Of a stretch of 64,000 bases of DNA, positions 25,221-38,000 are shown piece after piece (within the stretch, counting starts at the first letter, position 1; each line of letters starts with the position of its first letter). The position numbers and the translations under genes were made by a program. A model generated the notes under the pieces. The model ran no database searches and had not been told where the DNA came from. It worked only from the letters and a program-made list of their open reading frames with translations. The stretch comes from Lampris incognitus (Eukaryota; Chordata; Actinopteri; Lampriformes; Lampridae), in NCBI RefSeq assembly GCF_029633865.1, contig NC_079215.1, forward strand, positions 54,262,986 to 54,326,985. The letters are read 5' to 3'.

Positions 25221-26148
25221 GTGTGTGTTGGGGGAGCAGGGCATGCTGTAGTTTTGGCTAGTTCATGTGAGGCTATTTATTCCCAATTCGTCGAGGAGCG
25301 GGTGTCAACCTCCGCTGCCCACAAACACACGCGCACGCGCGCACGCGCACGCGCACGCACACAGAGAAATGCCAGTCTCGACAGAGTGAAGGCCCTCTGT
25401 GTGCGTCTCCCTCTACCTAACCCGGAGCTGCAGAGCTGTTTTCCTTTTTTTTTTTCTTTTTTTTTTTCGGTGGAAGGCAACAAAGTGTCCATTCATGCTG
25501 GCCTCTGCAGGGAGCCCGGCCTGCGGAGCACGTGACCCTCGGGAAGGGCCCTCTGTCTCTCTATCTGAGGCAAGTTGCGCGAGGGGGGGGGGGAAATCCA
25601 CCAAACTCCTGCAAATACAAAGTGCAACGTGGACTGGTTACCTGTCTGTCTCTCTCTTCTCACGGCAACATGGCAAAACCGGGTGACCCATTCACCTTTT
25701 CACACACCAGCCACCGGCAAACGAAGGACCTGCTGGAGTTTTCTTGGCTCAATAGCGGCGTGTGCTCGCGCAGAGATTTTACGAGTTGAAATAAATAAAT
25801 AGATAAATAAATAAGAAATGTGTGCAAAAAACACAGTTGCCAGATACAATCGGTGCATTTTTCGACAGAATGAGACATTCGGTTCTGCCCCACAGTTTGC
25901 CCTGCAGCTGTTAGGTGCCAGATCAGATATAGCAACATAACGGAGCAGCTCAGGATCATTCACCTTTCAGTTACATTCGCGATAATTCACAAAGCTTCAC
26001 GACTCCGTTTTCGTTATTTCTGTAAAACTAAGTAATAGCAGAAACCCCATCCTTACACTTCCCATGCATTTGGCGTCGGTATCTCACCTGCGCAGACGGC
26101 CAACAGCACCAAACAGAGGCAACACACGACCAGCTTCATCTTCATCAT
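22911..26148 (-). CDS. C17orf67-like small secreted protein (DUF5536), 3 exons
   Basis: Exons on the minus strand are 26148-26088, 24117-24017 and 23027-22911, joining in phase to about 92 aa. This is close to the human C17orf67 length. The start MMKMKLVVCCLCLVLLAVCA is a textbook signal peptide. The mature part begins near DANPIIKESFAKQLL, then RSKRQERP, GHPDEPMREHLLHMQ and LEHWLNPHCYPRC, and ends NYGHPV. The LEHWLNPHC...HPV block and KQLLRSxRQ block are what identify the family, from memory of the human protein. RSKR just before Q is a furin-type R-X-K-R site. Two cysteines in HCYPRC could pair. Function is unknown. The first Met at 26148 was chosen because it sits directly before the hydrophobic core. 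Its neighbour dgke lies head to head 2.9 kb away, as in human 17q22. Confidence 0.85.
23028..24016 (-). other. intron 2 of the C17orf67-like gene, with simple repeats
   Basis: This intron holds a (GA)n tract at 23084-23145, poly-G runs near 23150 and 23390, and (CA)n followed by (CG)n at 23720-23774. No additional exon is supported. Confidence 0.6.
24430..25229. repeat. 800-bp GT/GTAT/GTGC array in intron 1 of the C17orf67-like gene
   Basis: An alternating purine-pyrimidine tract is built of tgtgtgtatgtgtg, tgcgtg and tgcata units. It is open in all three forward frames only because of its composition, and it is not coding. Such tracts can adopt Z-DNA, which is established for GT and GC alternation. 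Confidence 0.95.
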
Positions 26149-26326
26149 CCTCTCCCGTCCTGCCCGCGGATCCTCTGCTGCACTGACGCCCCGCTCCGAG
26201 CGGCCGGGGGGCTCTCCTCTGCCTACGTCACACATTTATGAAAGATCCAATATTTGCTAAAAGAGGTCGGATCCAACTCGGGCTGCAGGCCTGCCTTTAC
26301 TATTCTAATTACATGAATTTCCACAA

Positions 26327-26414
26327 AAGAAGAAGAAGAAGAAGAAGAAGAAGAAGAAGAAGAAGAAGAAGAAGAAGAAGAAGAAGAAGAAGAAGAAGAA
26401 GAAGAAGAAGAAAA
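26327..26414. repeat. (GAA)n trinucleotide repeat, about 29 units
   Basis: An almost uninterrupted AAG/GAA run lies in the interval between the C17orf67-like gene and dgke. Its apparent poly-Arg/Lys reading is an artefact of the repeat. Confidence 0.95.
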
Positions 26415-28560
26415 AGAAACACACGTTGTTTAACCGGAAGAAGATTCCGCTGTGGAAAACTTTTATCAGTTTTGGCTCATTCCCGTTGCTCTACAAGTCA
26501 CGCTAGTGCAATTGCTGGGTTGTCCGCTAGGCGTCACTATAAACACGTTGGAGGGTTTTCAGAACAGGCCGCCATAGAAATAAACGGGAAGGAAGCAATT
26601 TTAAAAAGCCGAGACTTGATAACATGTGTATTTATATCTAAACACGAGAATAGGTGTAAGGTATCCCCAGATGATTTTTTTAAAAACTTTTTTTGGGAAT
26701 CCTTTCAGACAGATGGTCAGTTTATCACATCAATAGCTGAATTACAAATACATGTCGTACATTTCGTTTTGATGGATTGGAATAGGCTGCTTCTTGTATA
26801 TGGCAGCGGGGGGGGTCACATTCAAAAATAAAACAACCCAGCATCAACTATATGTGTTTTTTTTACAAACACGTTAACGTTTGAATTTTAGAAAAAATGA
26901 ATCGACACAAATGAATAAATAAATAAGGATTTCTATCTATATTTTCTCCACGGTTAATTTGATGTATTTCGTATTTTACTTCTAAATCACGAATTTATTC
27001 CATATTTTACATTATTCAATTTCACCACCATTTTGTTTTCCAGTTTAACATCCTTTCAGATGAGAAATAAATAAATGTAAAGGCTGGATTGAGATATTTC
27101 ATCCACCGTATTCCTATTTGATATTTTCCTTCTTAATTTCCTGCTCCAAAATTATATCTGAGAACGCGACATAATCTGTGGTATTATAATGAGGCGACGA
27201 GGTCAAAGGTACTTTAGCCCGAACAAAGGATACGCCACTCTGAAAATGACCACTAGGGGCGCTCAAAGCGAAGTAAGTCCATCCAGCCATCCGTTATCCG
27301 ACCCGCTTCTCCTGCTCTCAGTCGAGCGAAGTAAGTCAAGTCGGTTTATTCATTTTTAATCACAAATTACAAGTTTGATGTTGTGTTGCCACACACAACA
27401 TCCCGTCCTTAGACCCTCGCATCGAACAAGGAACACCCCCCCCCCCCCAAAAAAAACCCCTTTAACAAGGAGAAAAATAGGAAGACACTCCGGCAGAGCA
27501 ACAGAGGAGGGATCTCTCCCCCAAGACGGACATGGTGCAATGGATGTTGTGTTTACACAACTTTACACAATACAGCATTGGAAGAGGGTAACAGAATTAT
27601 AATGGAATTACACGAGGAATATGACGAGGAGGATGCCAAGCAGTGCCCAGACGCCACTGGAACCGCCCAGGACCCGAGCCACGCGACCACCATCACCATG
27701 GAGACCAAAAAAACAAATAAACTCAAACATCTTAGAAGGGTATAACACTGAAACAGGAATGATTCGTGGTCTTGAGGGGGGAAATTGGGGGCTACGGGTT
27801 TACCTGCAAATCCATTCCTGCCCCCATTCGCACCTAGGGACAGTGTAGTATGGCCGAGCCACCTGACCTACATGTCTTTGGGAGGAAACCGGAGCCCCCC
27901 GAGGAAACCCACGCAGACAACATCCAGAGGACGAAACGGGACGACCCCCAAGGTTGGGCTACCCCGGGGCTCGAACCCGGGGCCTTCTTGCTGTGAGGCG
28001 ACCGCGCTAACCACTGCGCCACCCTGGTAAAATGGTGATACCCTGTTCAAATTTTTTTTTATATATGTGTGTGTGTGTGTGTGTGTGTAATCAACTATTC
28101 ATAAATTGTAATGTTAAGGTGTTTTATAAATCTCTGCATTTCATGGAGATTTTATTATTTGAGAACGTGACCGTCAGGGGCTCGCAATTTCTCCTTACTT
28201 TGAGCCAATATCCTCCACACCCACACCCACACCCACACACACACACACGCACACACCCTCCTCAGACTCACATTGATGGGCTTTTCCATTCGTTACAACG
28301 TAGTGTCGTTAAACGTGGCCTGCGTGAGCTTTTTGTCTGATATTGGGAAAACAGATCAAGCAGGAGTCTAGTTCAGTTTATGAAGAAGGAATTCAATTTT
28401 TCAGTACCCAATCTCCCCATACACCGATCTTCAATATTATCATATTCATTATATTTATTTCTCCGCGAGCTTCTTGTAAAGGTGCACATCCGGCAGACCA
28501 AAAATGCCTTGGGTTTTATTTCTCTAACGCCTGACTTCTATCACGCTCTCTTTCCGGCAC
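26415..28560. other. intergenic between the C17orf67-like gene and dgke
   Basis: AT-rich sequence fills 26600-27250. An interspersed repeat at about 27310-27700 (catcccgtccttagaccctc) is shared with 16555-16645. A family A SINE lies at 27835-28025 (-), followed by a (TG)n run at 28067-28088 and a (CA)n run at 28210-28255. No exon is supported. Confidence 0.5.
27835..28025 (-). mobile_element. tRNA-derived SINE (family A), minus strand
   Basis: On the minus strand a head with box A (TGGCGCAGTGG) and box B (gggttcgagcccc) is followed by the gtgggtttcctc and ggtttcctcccaaagacatg motifs of the family. The 3' part is truncated. Confidence 0.7.
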
Positions 28561-29082
28561 ATTACAGGTTTTACGGCCGGAGCGCCGCTTTCGACATCAG
28601 AGGCACGCGTCACACCGCGTCATTGTTTCCGTTTCCGCATATAAACCGAGGACGCTCGTGTCCCTGTCCCGAGCCGACGGACCGACGCGTTGCCGCGCGG
28701 TCACGTCGCGTCGCCTCATCTCCCAGCCGTCGGACGTGTTATGACCGAACGAACGCGAAAACCCACGCGCACACAGGAGTGCGCATGCGTCTTCCGGGAT
28801 CGGCTCCAACGAGCAGTCGGTCTAAAGCTGCGGCGGTCCGCGTCAGGAGCGGGGGGCTTAAATCCCGCTTTGACGTCTCGACGAGACATTTGCCATTTTG
28901 CCGCTGCCTCTTCGTTCGCTCCGCACGAACCTCGTCCCGCTGCCGTCTGTCACTATGATAACGAGCGCTGCACGGGCAGCCCGCGTGCCTCCCCCCCCCG
29001 TGCAGTCGGCCGTCTTGTTTACATAAGTCGCGGCTTAATTGAGTTTTCATCGCCTCCTTCCCACGTCGCTGCGTCAAACGCC
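28560..29082 (+). promoter_or_regulatory. dgke: dgke promoter / 5' UTR, CpG-rich
   Basis: CpG-dense sequence leads into the dgke start codon at 29083 and continues through exon 1 to about 29760. The reading frame is open upstream to 28690, but homology begins only at 29083. The promoter is inferred from composition. Confidence 0.5.
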
Positions 29083-32000
29083 ATGTACACGGAGGAGGAC
29101 GAGGGGGGCGAAGACCGCGACTCCCGGGAGGAGTGGACCCTGCTGTTTTGGACGTCGCTGGCCGTCGTCGTGCCCGTTATCATCACGCTGTGGTGCAGCG
29201 CCCAGCGCTCCAAACGGAAGATCCACATGAAGGACTTCTTCCGCAAGAGCAAGCACGGCTGGCACTACACGGACCTGTTCAGCAAGCCCACGTACTGCTG
29301 CGTGTGTTCCCAGCACATCCTCCAGGGAGCCTTCTGCGACTGCTGCGGGCTGTGCGCCGACGAGCCCTGTCTGCCGCGGGCCGACCGGAGCCAAGTGTGC
29401 AAGGAGATCACGGCCCCGAGTCGGCCCGACGGCACGCTGGAGCACCACTGGGTCCGAGGCAACGTCCCTCTCGCCAGCTACTGCGTGGTGTGCAAACAGC
29501 AGTGCGGGACGCAGCCCAAACTTTGCGATTTCAGGTAAATAGCGCCGTCCTCCGCAAATGGCTCGCTTTGTCACGCAAGCTCGAGCGTAGACGCGAGCCC
29601 GTGACCCGCGCGTGCGCAGAGAGACTCGGCAGACCGCTCGTGTTGTTCGCGGGAAGGCCGCCTTTTCGCCCGATAAGAGTTGGGCGAGATTGGTGCCCGG
29701 CGGAACCTCGGCCAACTCCTCCCCCCCCCCTTTTTCTGTTATACTGCCGCGCTAGGCTCGTCTGTGTTGAAAAGAAAACCAAATTTCGAAGCTGGTTGAA
29801 AAAAAAACGTGTCTGGGGGGGGGGGGGACCTGTAAAAGCGACACTCGATACCCTCACTGTGTTCATCCCCATTTCCGAAACAAACAAATTTTGTCCGATG
29901 AAAAGAGTCGATTGGGCTGTGAGGTAAACCTCTCCATCAGCTGATCAGCAACACCATCACCAAGCGCACCTACGTCTGTTCAAAAGTAACATTAAATCCC
30001 AGATTTTCTTACCTGGATCATTCAGCAGGCATAAAGACATGGCTATGTAAAGTCACATTACATTGTGATATACTCATATCTTAAGTTACCCAATGTTAGC
30101 AAAATGCTAGCTAACTAGCTAGCTAATGTATAGCTACGTCAAGAGGAGTTAGCCTAATGTCAGGTCACCAACATCAGCCAGGTTTATTCCTCCTCATTCA
30201 TGTGGTAATGTTAAAGAGATTTGGAAAGGGACAGGTAGGTTGGTGACATTTTTAAGATGACACGAATTCGACTACTTCTACTACTTTCGGCTGCTCCCGT
30301 TAAGGGTCGCCGCAGTGGATCATCTGTTTCCATCTCTTCCTGTTCTCTGCATCTTCCTCTGTCACGCCAGCCATCTGCATGTCCTCCCTCACCGCATCTT
30401 CCTCTTCGGCCTTCCCCTTTTCCTCTTGCCTGGCAGCTCCATGTTCCACATCCTTCCCCCAATATACCCAGCATCTCTCCTCCACACGTCTTGCCTGTCT
30501 CGCTTTGTCTCCAAACCGTCCAACCTGAGTTGTCCCTCTAATATAATCGTTCCTAATCCTGTCCTTCTTCATCACTCCCAATGAAAATCTTAGCATCGTC
30601 ATCTCTGCCACCTCCAGCTCCGCCTCCTGTCTTTTCATCAGTGCCATTGTCTCCAAACCATACAACATAGCTGGCCTCACAACCATCTTGTAAACCTTCC
30701 CTATAACTCTTGGTGGTACCCTTCTGTTGTAAATCACTCATGACACTCTTCTCCACCCACGCCACCCTGCCTGCACTCTCTTCTTCACTTGTCTTCCTCA
30801 CTCTCCATTACTTTGAAGAGTTTACCCCAAGTATTTAAACTCGCACACATTCATCACATCTACTCCTTGCATCCTCACCATTCCACTGTCCTCCCTCTCA
30901 TTCACACATCTGTAGTCCATCTTGCTCCTACTGACTTTCATTCTTCTTCTTTCCAGTGCATACCTCCACCTCTCCAGGCTATCCTCAACCTGCACTCTAA
31001 TCTCACTACAGAACACAATGTCATCAGCGAACATCATATTCCACGGAGACTCCTGCCTGATCTCATCCGTCAACTGTCCATCACCTTTGCAAACAAGAAA
31101 GGGCTAAGAGCCGATCCTTGACGTAATCCCACCTCCACCTTGAACCCATCTATCATTCCAACCGCACCGCACCACCGTCACACTGCCCTCATACATATCA
31201 TGCACCACATGAATTATCGGGAGCCAGAAAAGATCAAGGCTTATGTTTCTTTGTTTAATATTATCTCTGTAAGGCTACGTGCCACCCCAAAGTAACTTTT
31301 GATGTTATTTATTTGGATATACATGATGTCTCGCATCTCAACAGGAAAAGTTACCTTAGCAAAAGTTATCATCTAGTGCAGGAGCAATGTTGATTGATAG
31401 TCTTGTCTTGATAGTCTCCGTCTATACGCAAAGAATGTGTGCCTTCGCCTTTTTTCGTTGAGACCGGAATGACTTTGCCTCGATTCAGGATGTTTGTCTT
31501 GTTCATAAAAGTTAAAATTTTGAATAGATCCTTCCATGGCATACTGTAGTCTTTGCTGTCAGCTTCTTGAAGCTATATTGCCTGACGCCCAGAAACTATC
31601 TAATACACGTCTTGTTGCATGCTCAATAAGGTAAGGAAATACCAGAAAGTTTATCAGTTCATCTGGACACAACCTTTATTGGAAGAAATGTTTTATAACT
31701 CATCTAAGTGCCTTCTTCAGTCTCAACTCAACTGACTGCAGGTATCCCCCCCCCCTTATAAACAAGACAGTTGCATAATGACTGAAATTAACGCTGAGTT
31801 GCATATGCAAATTACCGATTTGCCAATTGTCAGTTGAGACTGAAGAAGTTGCTTAGATGAGTGATGAAATGTTTCTCCCAGTAAATTTTGTATCCAGATG
31901 AACTGATTCAACTTTCTGGTATTAACTTATCTGGATTATTGAACATGTATCAAGACATTTTGACTAATTTTGGTGAGAATTGCCTTGAACTTGTACATGA

Positions 32001-35000
32001 TTATGAGCAAACGGCGCGCAAGATGTCAGATTACTGAGATTCAGCCTCAGATGCAGACAGAGTGGGATTACACTGAAGAACCTACTAATGAAATCTTCAG
32101 TCAAGGGCCACCGAGCTAACAAGATCCTCCAGAAGGTACAGAGACAGCAGTTTGGGTGAGTCAAACTGATTTTACTATCGACACTTGGAAAGCCAAAGAG
32201 GAGCAGATCCAACAGAGACTTACACCACGTCTAGATGAGACCACTTTCCGACATTGTGACTGAGTTCACAGCGACGGCTCGTCTAGCAGAACATGGTAGG
32301 TAGAAAACCAGCCAGAAAAAGAAGTTTGACCTACTTGCTGCACACCAGAGACATTGGCAGACAACAGACCGTGCCCTCAATGGCAGACAGAGAGACGGAC
32401 ACCAGACACATGGCAACGATGTGGACAAGAAGGTGAAGAAACTGTCCGACAGACAACTCAAGAGCGGAGAAGGACATCCTTGCTGAAGATGTCCCGATAG
32501 TGGAACTGATCACAGCCACGGAATTGATCCGTAACAACAACATCACAGACCCGCAAGCGGAGCGACTGCGGACGAAAGTTTCAGCCTGCCTCAGCAATGC
32601 GAAGCCGCCACCATCCGACATCAGCAGAGATGAGAGGAATGCATTCACAACTCTCAGTAAGGACAATAACGTCATCATCCTAACAGTGGACAAAGGCAGA
32701 TGCACTGTTTTATTAAACCAGACAGACTGTCATGAGAAATTTATGACATTACTTAGTGACATAAATACTTATGAGCCCCTGAAACGAGATCCAGGCAGTG
32801 GTTAGAAGAAAAAGGTGATAGATTGTCTGAAGCTGTTAGAACAGGACGATGCTATTGACAGAATTTTGTACCATAGATTATACCCAGGGGAAGCTACACC
32901 TAGTCTGTATGGTTTACCTAAGATACATAAACAGGATGTGACATTACGGCCTATTGTTGGTATGATTAACTCAGTGGCCTATAACATCTCTAAGTTTCTT
33001 ACATCTATTCTTAACCCGTTGGTAGGCAGTAATGAACATCATGTTCAGATCACTATGGTTTTCGTGGATAAGGTGAGGGACATCGTTATGAAGGCGGATG
33101 AAACAATGGCCTCTTATGATGTTAGGACAGGACAACCCCACCCTTTGCAATAGGACCACCCTTAACACTGACTGTGTCTGCTCCTGAAGCTGTGTCTGCA
33201 GTCCACATACTTCACATACAGGGGGCAGTACTATGGGCAGAAGCATGGATGTGCTATGGGTTCCCCGGTCTCACCTGTAGTGGCCAACTTGTTTATGGAG
33301 GAAGTGGAAAAGAGGGCTCTGATGTCCTATCCAGGGACACCATCGAGCCATTGGTTCAGATTTGTGGACGGCACCTGTGTTAAAATTAAATCTCAGGACG
33401 TACCACATTTCACTGACCACTATAAGTCGGTGGACAACCACATCAAGTTCACCAGGGAGGATGTGAAAAATGACAGGTTAGCCTTCTTAGACTGTGAAAT
33501 TGCAATTGGTGATGGGGGACATTTGATTGTTGATGTTGACCGTAAACCAACACATACTGATCAGTACTTAAGGTTTGACTCTCATCATCCACTGGAGCAC
33601 AAACTAGGAGTCATCAGGATGATGTACCACCAAGCGGACGATGTCCCCACCGACACAGCAGCCGGGGAAATGGAGAAATCCCACATTAAACAGGCCCTGG
33701 TTAAGTGTGGTTATCCTAACTAGGCATTTGTCAAAGCCAGGAAGACGCCCAAACAGTGCACCAGCCAATACAGCTGCCTAAACGTAAACCTATGGTGGGA
33801 GTGTTGGAACAGTTGAGACGCGTTTTTTCCAAACACCACGTCTTAGTTGCTTTCAAATCCCCAAATACGCTGCACCAGAAATTAGTCCACACCAAGGATC
33901 AGGTTCCCCGGCACAAACAGAGCAATATAGTGTACGCTGTTAAGTGCCAGGAGGGTTGGCATGACTTGTACATTGGGGAAACTAAACAGACATTGGCCAA
34001 GAGGATGGCACAACACAGGAGAGCTAACACGTCAGGCCAGGACTCTACAGTCTACACCCATCTACAGGCCAGTGGCCACTCTTTCAAGGATGAGGTTGTG
34101 CACATCCTTGATAGGGAGGAACACTGGTTTGAATGGGGAGTCAAAGAGGCCATCTATGTGAAGAGGGAACAAACATCCCTGAACCGGGGGGGGGGGTTAA
34201 GAGTACATCTGTCACCATCTTACAATGCTGTGATTGCAACTATTCCCCAATCCTCTGTGATTAGTACACATGGCCATTGTAACTCCAGTTAATGGTCACG
34301 GTAATTTGCATATGAAACCGATCGTTGGTTTGGGTCGTTATGCCACTGTATTGTTTATAAGGGTGGGGATACCTGCAGTCAGTTGAGACTGAGGGGGACA
34401 CTTAGATGAGTGATGAAATGTTTCTCCCAGTAAACGTTGTGTCCAGATGAACTGATTCAACTTTCTGGTATCTAATACACACAGCAAGCAGCACCCGGCT
34501 AAATGGAACTGGTGTCGCCATGTTTCTTTTTGTCAAGCTTGTCTGACCTAGCAACAATAACTAAGGGGGGGCGGACTTTGAATCGGTCAATTGGTGAATC
34601 TGTTGGTATACAGTGCCTTTAAATGTGCACCTGCTTTATATTTCAGCTCTCTGTGCCGTTTTTAATGCTGGTTCTCAAGCCGGTCCTCAGGTTACCTTTT
34701 CTATTCCAACAGGTAGTTCATTGTATTCACCTGTTGTTCCAGGTCTAAAACATCCCTGACTAGAGCTTGCAACCAAAGGTACATTAGCCTGAATGAATGG
34801 TACACCACCATGAGAGGGCAACTGGGGTTGCTGGAAGTATATTTGTTCATTTCGATAGGTACAGTGTCCATACTAGATATAAGTTATTTTATTCAAATAA
34901 GCGATTACTCACATCTGGTGTTGAAACGTCGTGTTGATGGCGACCCGTTGAGCCAACAGAAACAATATTCTTTAGGGATGGCTACGGAAGCTGGCGTATA

Positions 35001-38000
35001 AAAATATATTAAGTTGGAAAACCAGTGGCCTAATTGGTTAGCTGAGCTTGAGAGTATTAGATTATAGCGCCTTCCAGAATCTGAAGAAAAAAAAACCCAA
35101 AAACAAAACAAGACTTTCGATTGTAGAGTCACGTGTTTTTAGCCATGTCCCGTTCATTTTAAATGCTGAAAGATCAACACGAAGGAATGTAGGGGATTGC
35201 CAGTGGTGATTTGGCTGACTAACTGGAATAACAGGTGATGTAATGAACTACCAGATAGAACAAGTACTGCTGGTACCCGAGGAACACTGATCTATGAGCA
35301 TGTTTAAATAAAGGTTATTTTAGCTACCTACTTTTATGAATCGGTCATAACCAGTATTAGTTACCTACTTTGACTGAAAAAAAATTGTCCATGCGTGTTT
35401 TAACTTTTGCTTAGCTTGTTCTTGATTTTGTTGTTGTTGTTGTTGTGTGTGTCCCTCCCTCTGCAGGTGTGTGTGGTGTCAGAGCACAGTGCATGATGAC
35501 TGCATATTTGGCCTGGCGGAGGGGGACCGCTGTGACCTGGGCGAATTCCGAAGCCTCATCATCCCTCCCAATTATCTCCACCATGTCAACAAGCTCCGCC
35601 GTAGACACCCGGAGGAGTTTAGCAAGGTCAGCAGAGTTGTTCCCGAAACCGTAGGGGTGGGTGGGGCAGGGCGTCTCTGAGTGTTTTTCGAGTTTCTATT
35701 ATGAGTGTGGGCGGCTCGCTGGCGCAGTGGTTGGCGCCGTGGCCTCGTAACAAGAAGGTCCTGGAATGACGTCTTTGTGCCCATGTGTGGGCCTATCCTT
35801 GTATGGGTTTATTTCATTTTATTTGCATATGTGTGTGTTAAGTGAGTTTTTGCTTTGTTTGTCTAGCTAGCATCTTCCTGCGGTAGCGGCTGGACTCCGG
35901 TGCTGGTCCTGGCTAACACGAGAAGTGGTAACAACATGGGGGAGGCTCTTTTGGGAGAGTTTCGCACCATCCTCAACCCCGTCCAGGTTAGTCCACCCTG
36001 CCCCGTTTACTGTTAAACTATAGTTTGGGGGGGGGGTTGACATTTTTTGAGCTGAAAACATATTGGTATGGCCTAGCTAGGGTGGTTGAACCGAAAAGGC
36101 ACGTTACAATAAACCCCTCATTGACATTGAGAACCATGTGACGGAGGCAATACATGTGGCGTCCAGCGTGTTGGAACAATAAAATATGAGACGGGAAGAA
36201 TGGCGACACAACGGCGTTAGCCAGCTAAATTCTCTGGGTAGACTTAAGAGAAGCTGGGACGAGATGTTCTACTAAAACACCGACACCTTCAGTCTAACCA
36301 CACCTCCATCACTGTCCTCTTCATCTACACCCCTTTGTATCGTTTATACAAGGACACCTCCATCACTGTCCTCTTCATCTACACCCCTTTAGATCCTTTT
36401 TACATGGACACCACCATCACTGTCCTCTACATCTACACCCCTTTAGATCCTTTATACATGGACACCTCCATCACTGTCCTCTACATCTATATCCCTTTAT
36501 ATCCTTTATACATGGACAACTCCATTACTGTCCTCTACATCTACACCCCTTTAGATCCTTTATACATGGACACCTCCATTAATGTCCTCTACATCTACAC
36601 CCCTTTATATCCTTTATACATGGACACCTTCATCACTGTCCTCTACATCTACACCCCTTTAGATCCTTTATACATGGACACCTCCATCACTGTCCTCTAC
36701 ATCTATATCCCTTTATATCCTTTATACATGGACACCTCCATCACTGTCCTCTACATCTACACCCCTTTAGATCCTTTATACATGGACACCACCATCACTG
36801 TCCTCTACATCTACACCCCTTTATATCCTTTATACATGGACACCTTCATCACTGTCCTCTACATCTACACCCCTTTAGATCCTTTATACATGGACACCTC
36901 CATCACTGTCCTCTACATCTATATCCCTTTATATCCTTTATACATGGACAACTCCATTACTGTCCTCTACATCTACACCCCTTTAGATCCTTTATACATG
37001 GACACCACCATCACTGTCCTCTACATCTACACCCCTTTATATCCTTTATACATGGACACCTTCATCACTGTCCTCTACATCTACACCCCTTTAGATCCTT
37101 TATACATGGACACCTTCATCACTGTCCTCTACATCTACACCCCTTTAGATCCTTTATACATGGACACCTTCGTCACTGTCCTCTACATCTACACCCCTTT
37201 AGATCCTTTATACGTGGACACCTTCATCACTGTCCTCTACATCTACACCCCTTTAGATCCTTTATACATGGACACCACCATCCCTGTCCTCTACATCTAC
37301 ACCCCTTTTTATTCTTTTTCAGAATGTTAGCAGATGTAGAAAGGCTGGAAATGGGTGCCTACTCTTTCATGAAAGCCATATTTGTCAGTGATGTGAGCAT
37401 AGGTAGTATATTAAAGTTGTTTTTTTCCAAACTAGATGAGTCTTCATCAGGAAAACTAACATTTGCGTGACTCTCCGGACCAGCCATGATCTCAGGAAAT
37501 CGTCTGCATTCCAGACTCCAGCAGCCTCGCTCTCTTTTACTCATGGTCTTTCACCAATACATGTCTCTTTTCAGTCGCCCTCCCCCACATCTTTGCTCTC
37601 CTCCCTTCATTTCTCTTCGTTTTTATCTCTCTTCTCCAGGTGTTTGACCTGTCAGAGCTGGCTCCCCCCAAGGCCCTCCAGCTGTGCACCCTGCTCCCAC
37701 CCGGCAGCGTCCGGGTGCTGGCGTGTGGGGGAGATGGCACCGTGGGCTGGGTGCTGGACGCCATTGATGCCATGAAGCTCAAGGTGAGGTGCTCTTTATG
37801 AGCTGACTCAGGTTTTCCTACGAAACTGAGACGTCATTGAATTTGATGATGGTGTCCTCATCTCGTGTTCTTCCCCGACAAGTTGGGAATGCGTGACACA
37901 GCTTCCATTGGGGCTACTGTTCTTAGTGTTTTGTGTGTGTGCGCATCTCTTTGTTAGGGTCAGGATCAGTTCATCCCAAGGGTGACCATCCTGCCCCTGG

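Noticed and set aside
24320-25535. Long open frames on both strands (up to 389 codons) rich in Cys/Val or His/Thr
   Set aside because: They are produced by the GT array, which has no stops in several frames; there is no start context or homology.
26238-26831. Open frame with a long Arg/Lys run
   Set aside because: It is caused by the GAA repeat; the flanks show no protein similarity or splice context.
36335-37330. 331-codon open frame with an 18-residue repeat
   Set aside because: The 54-bp minisatellite is a multiple of three and stop-free in one frame; it lies inside a dgke intron between well-supported exons.
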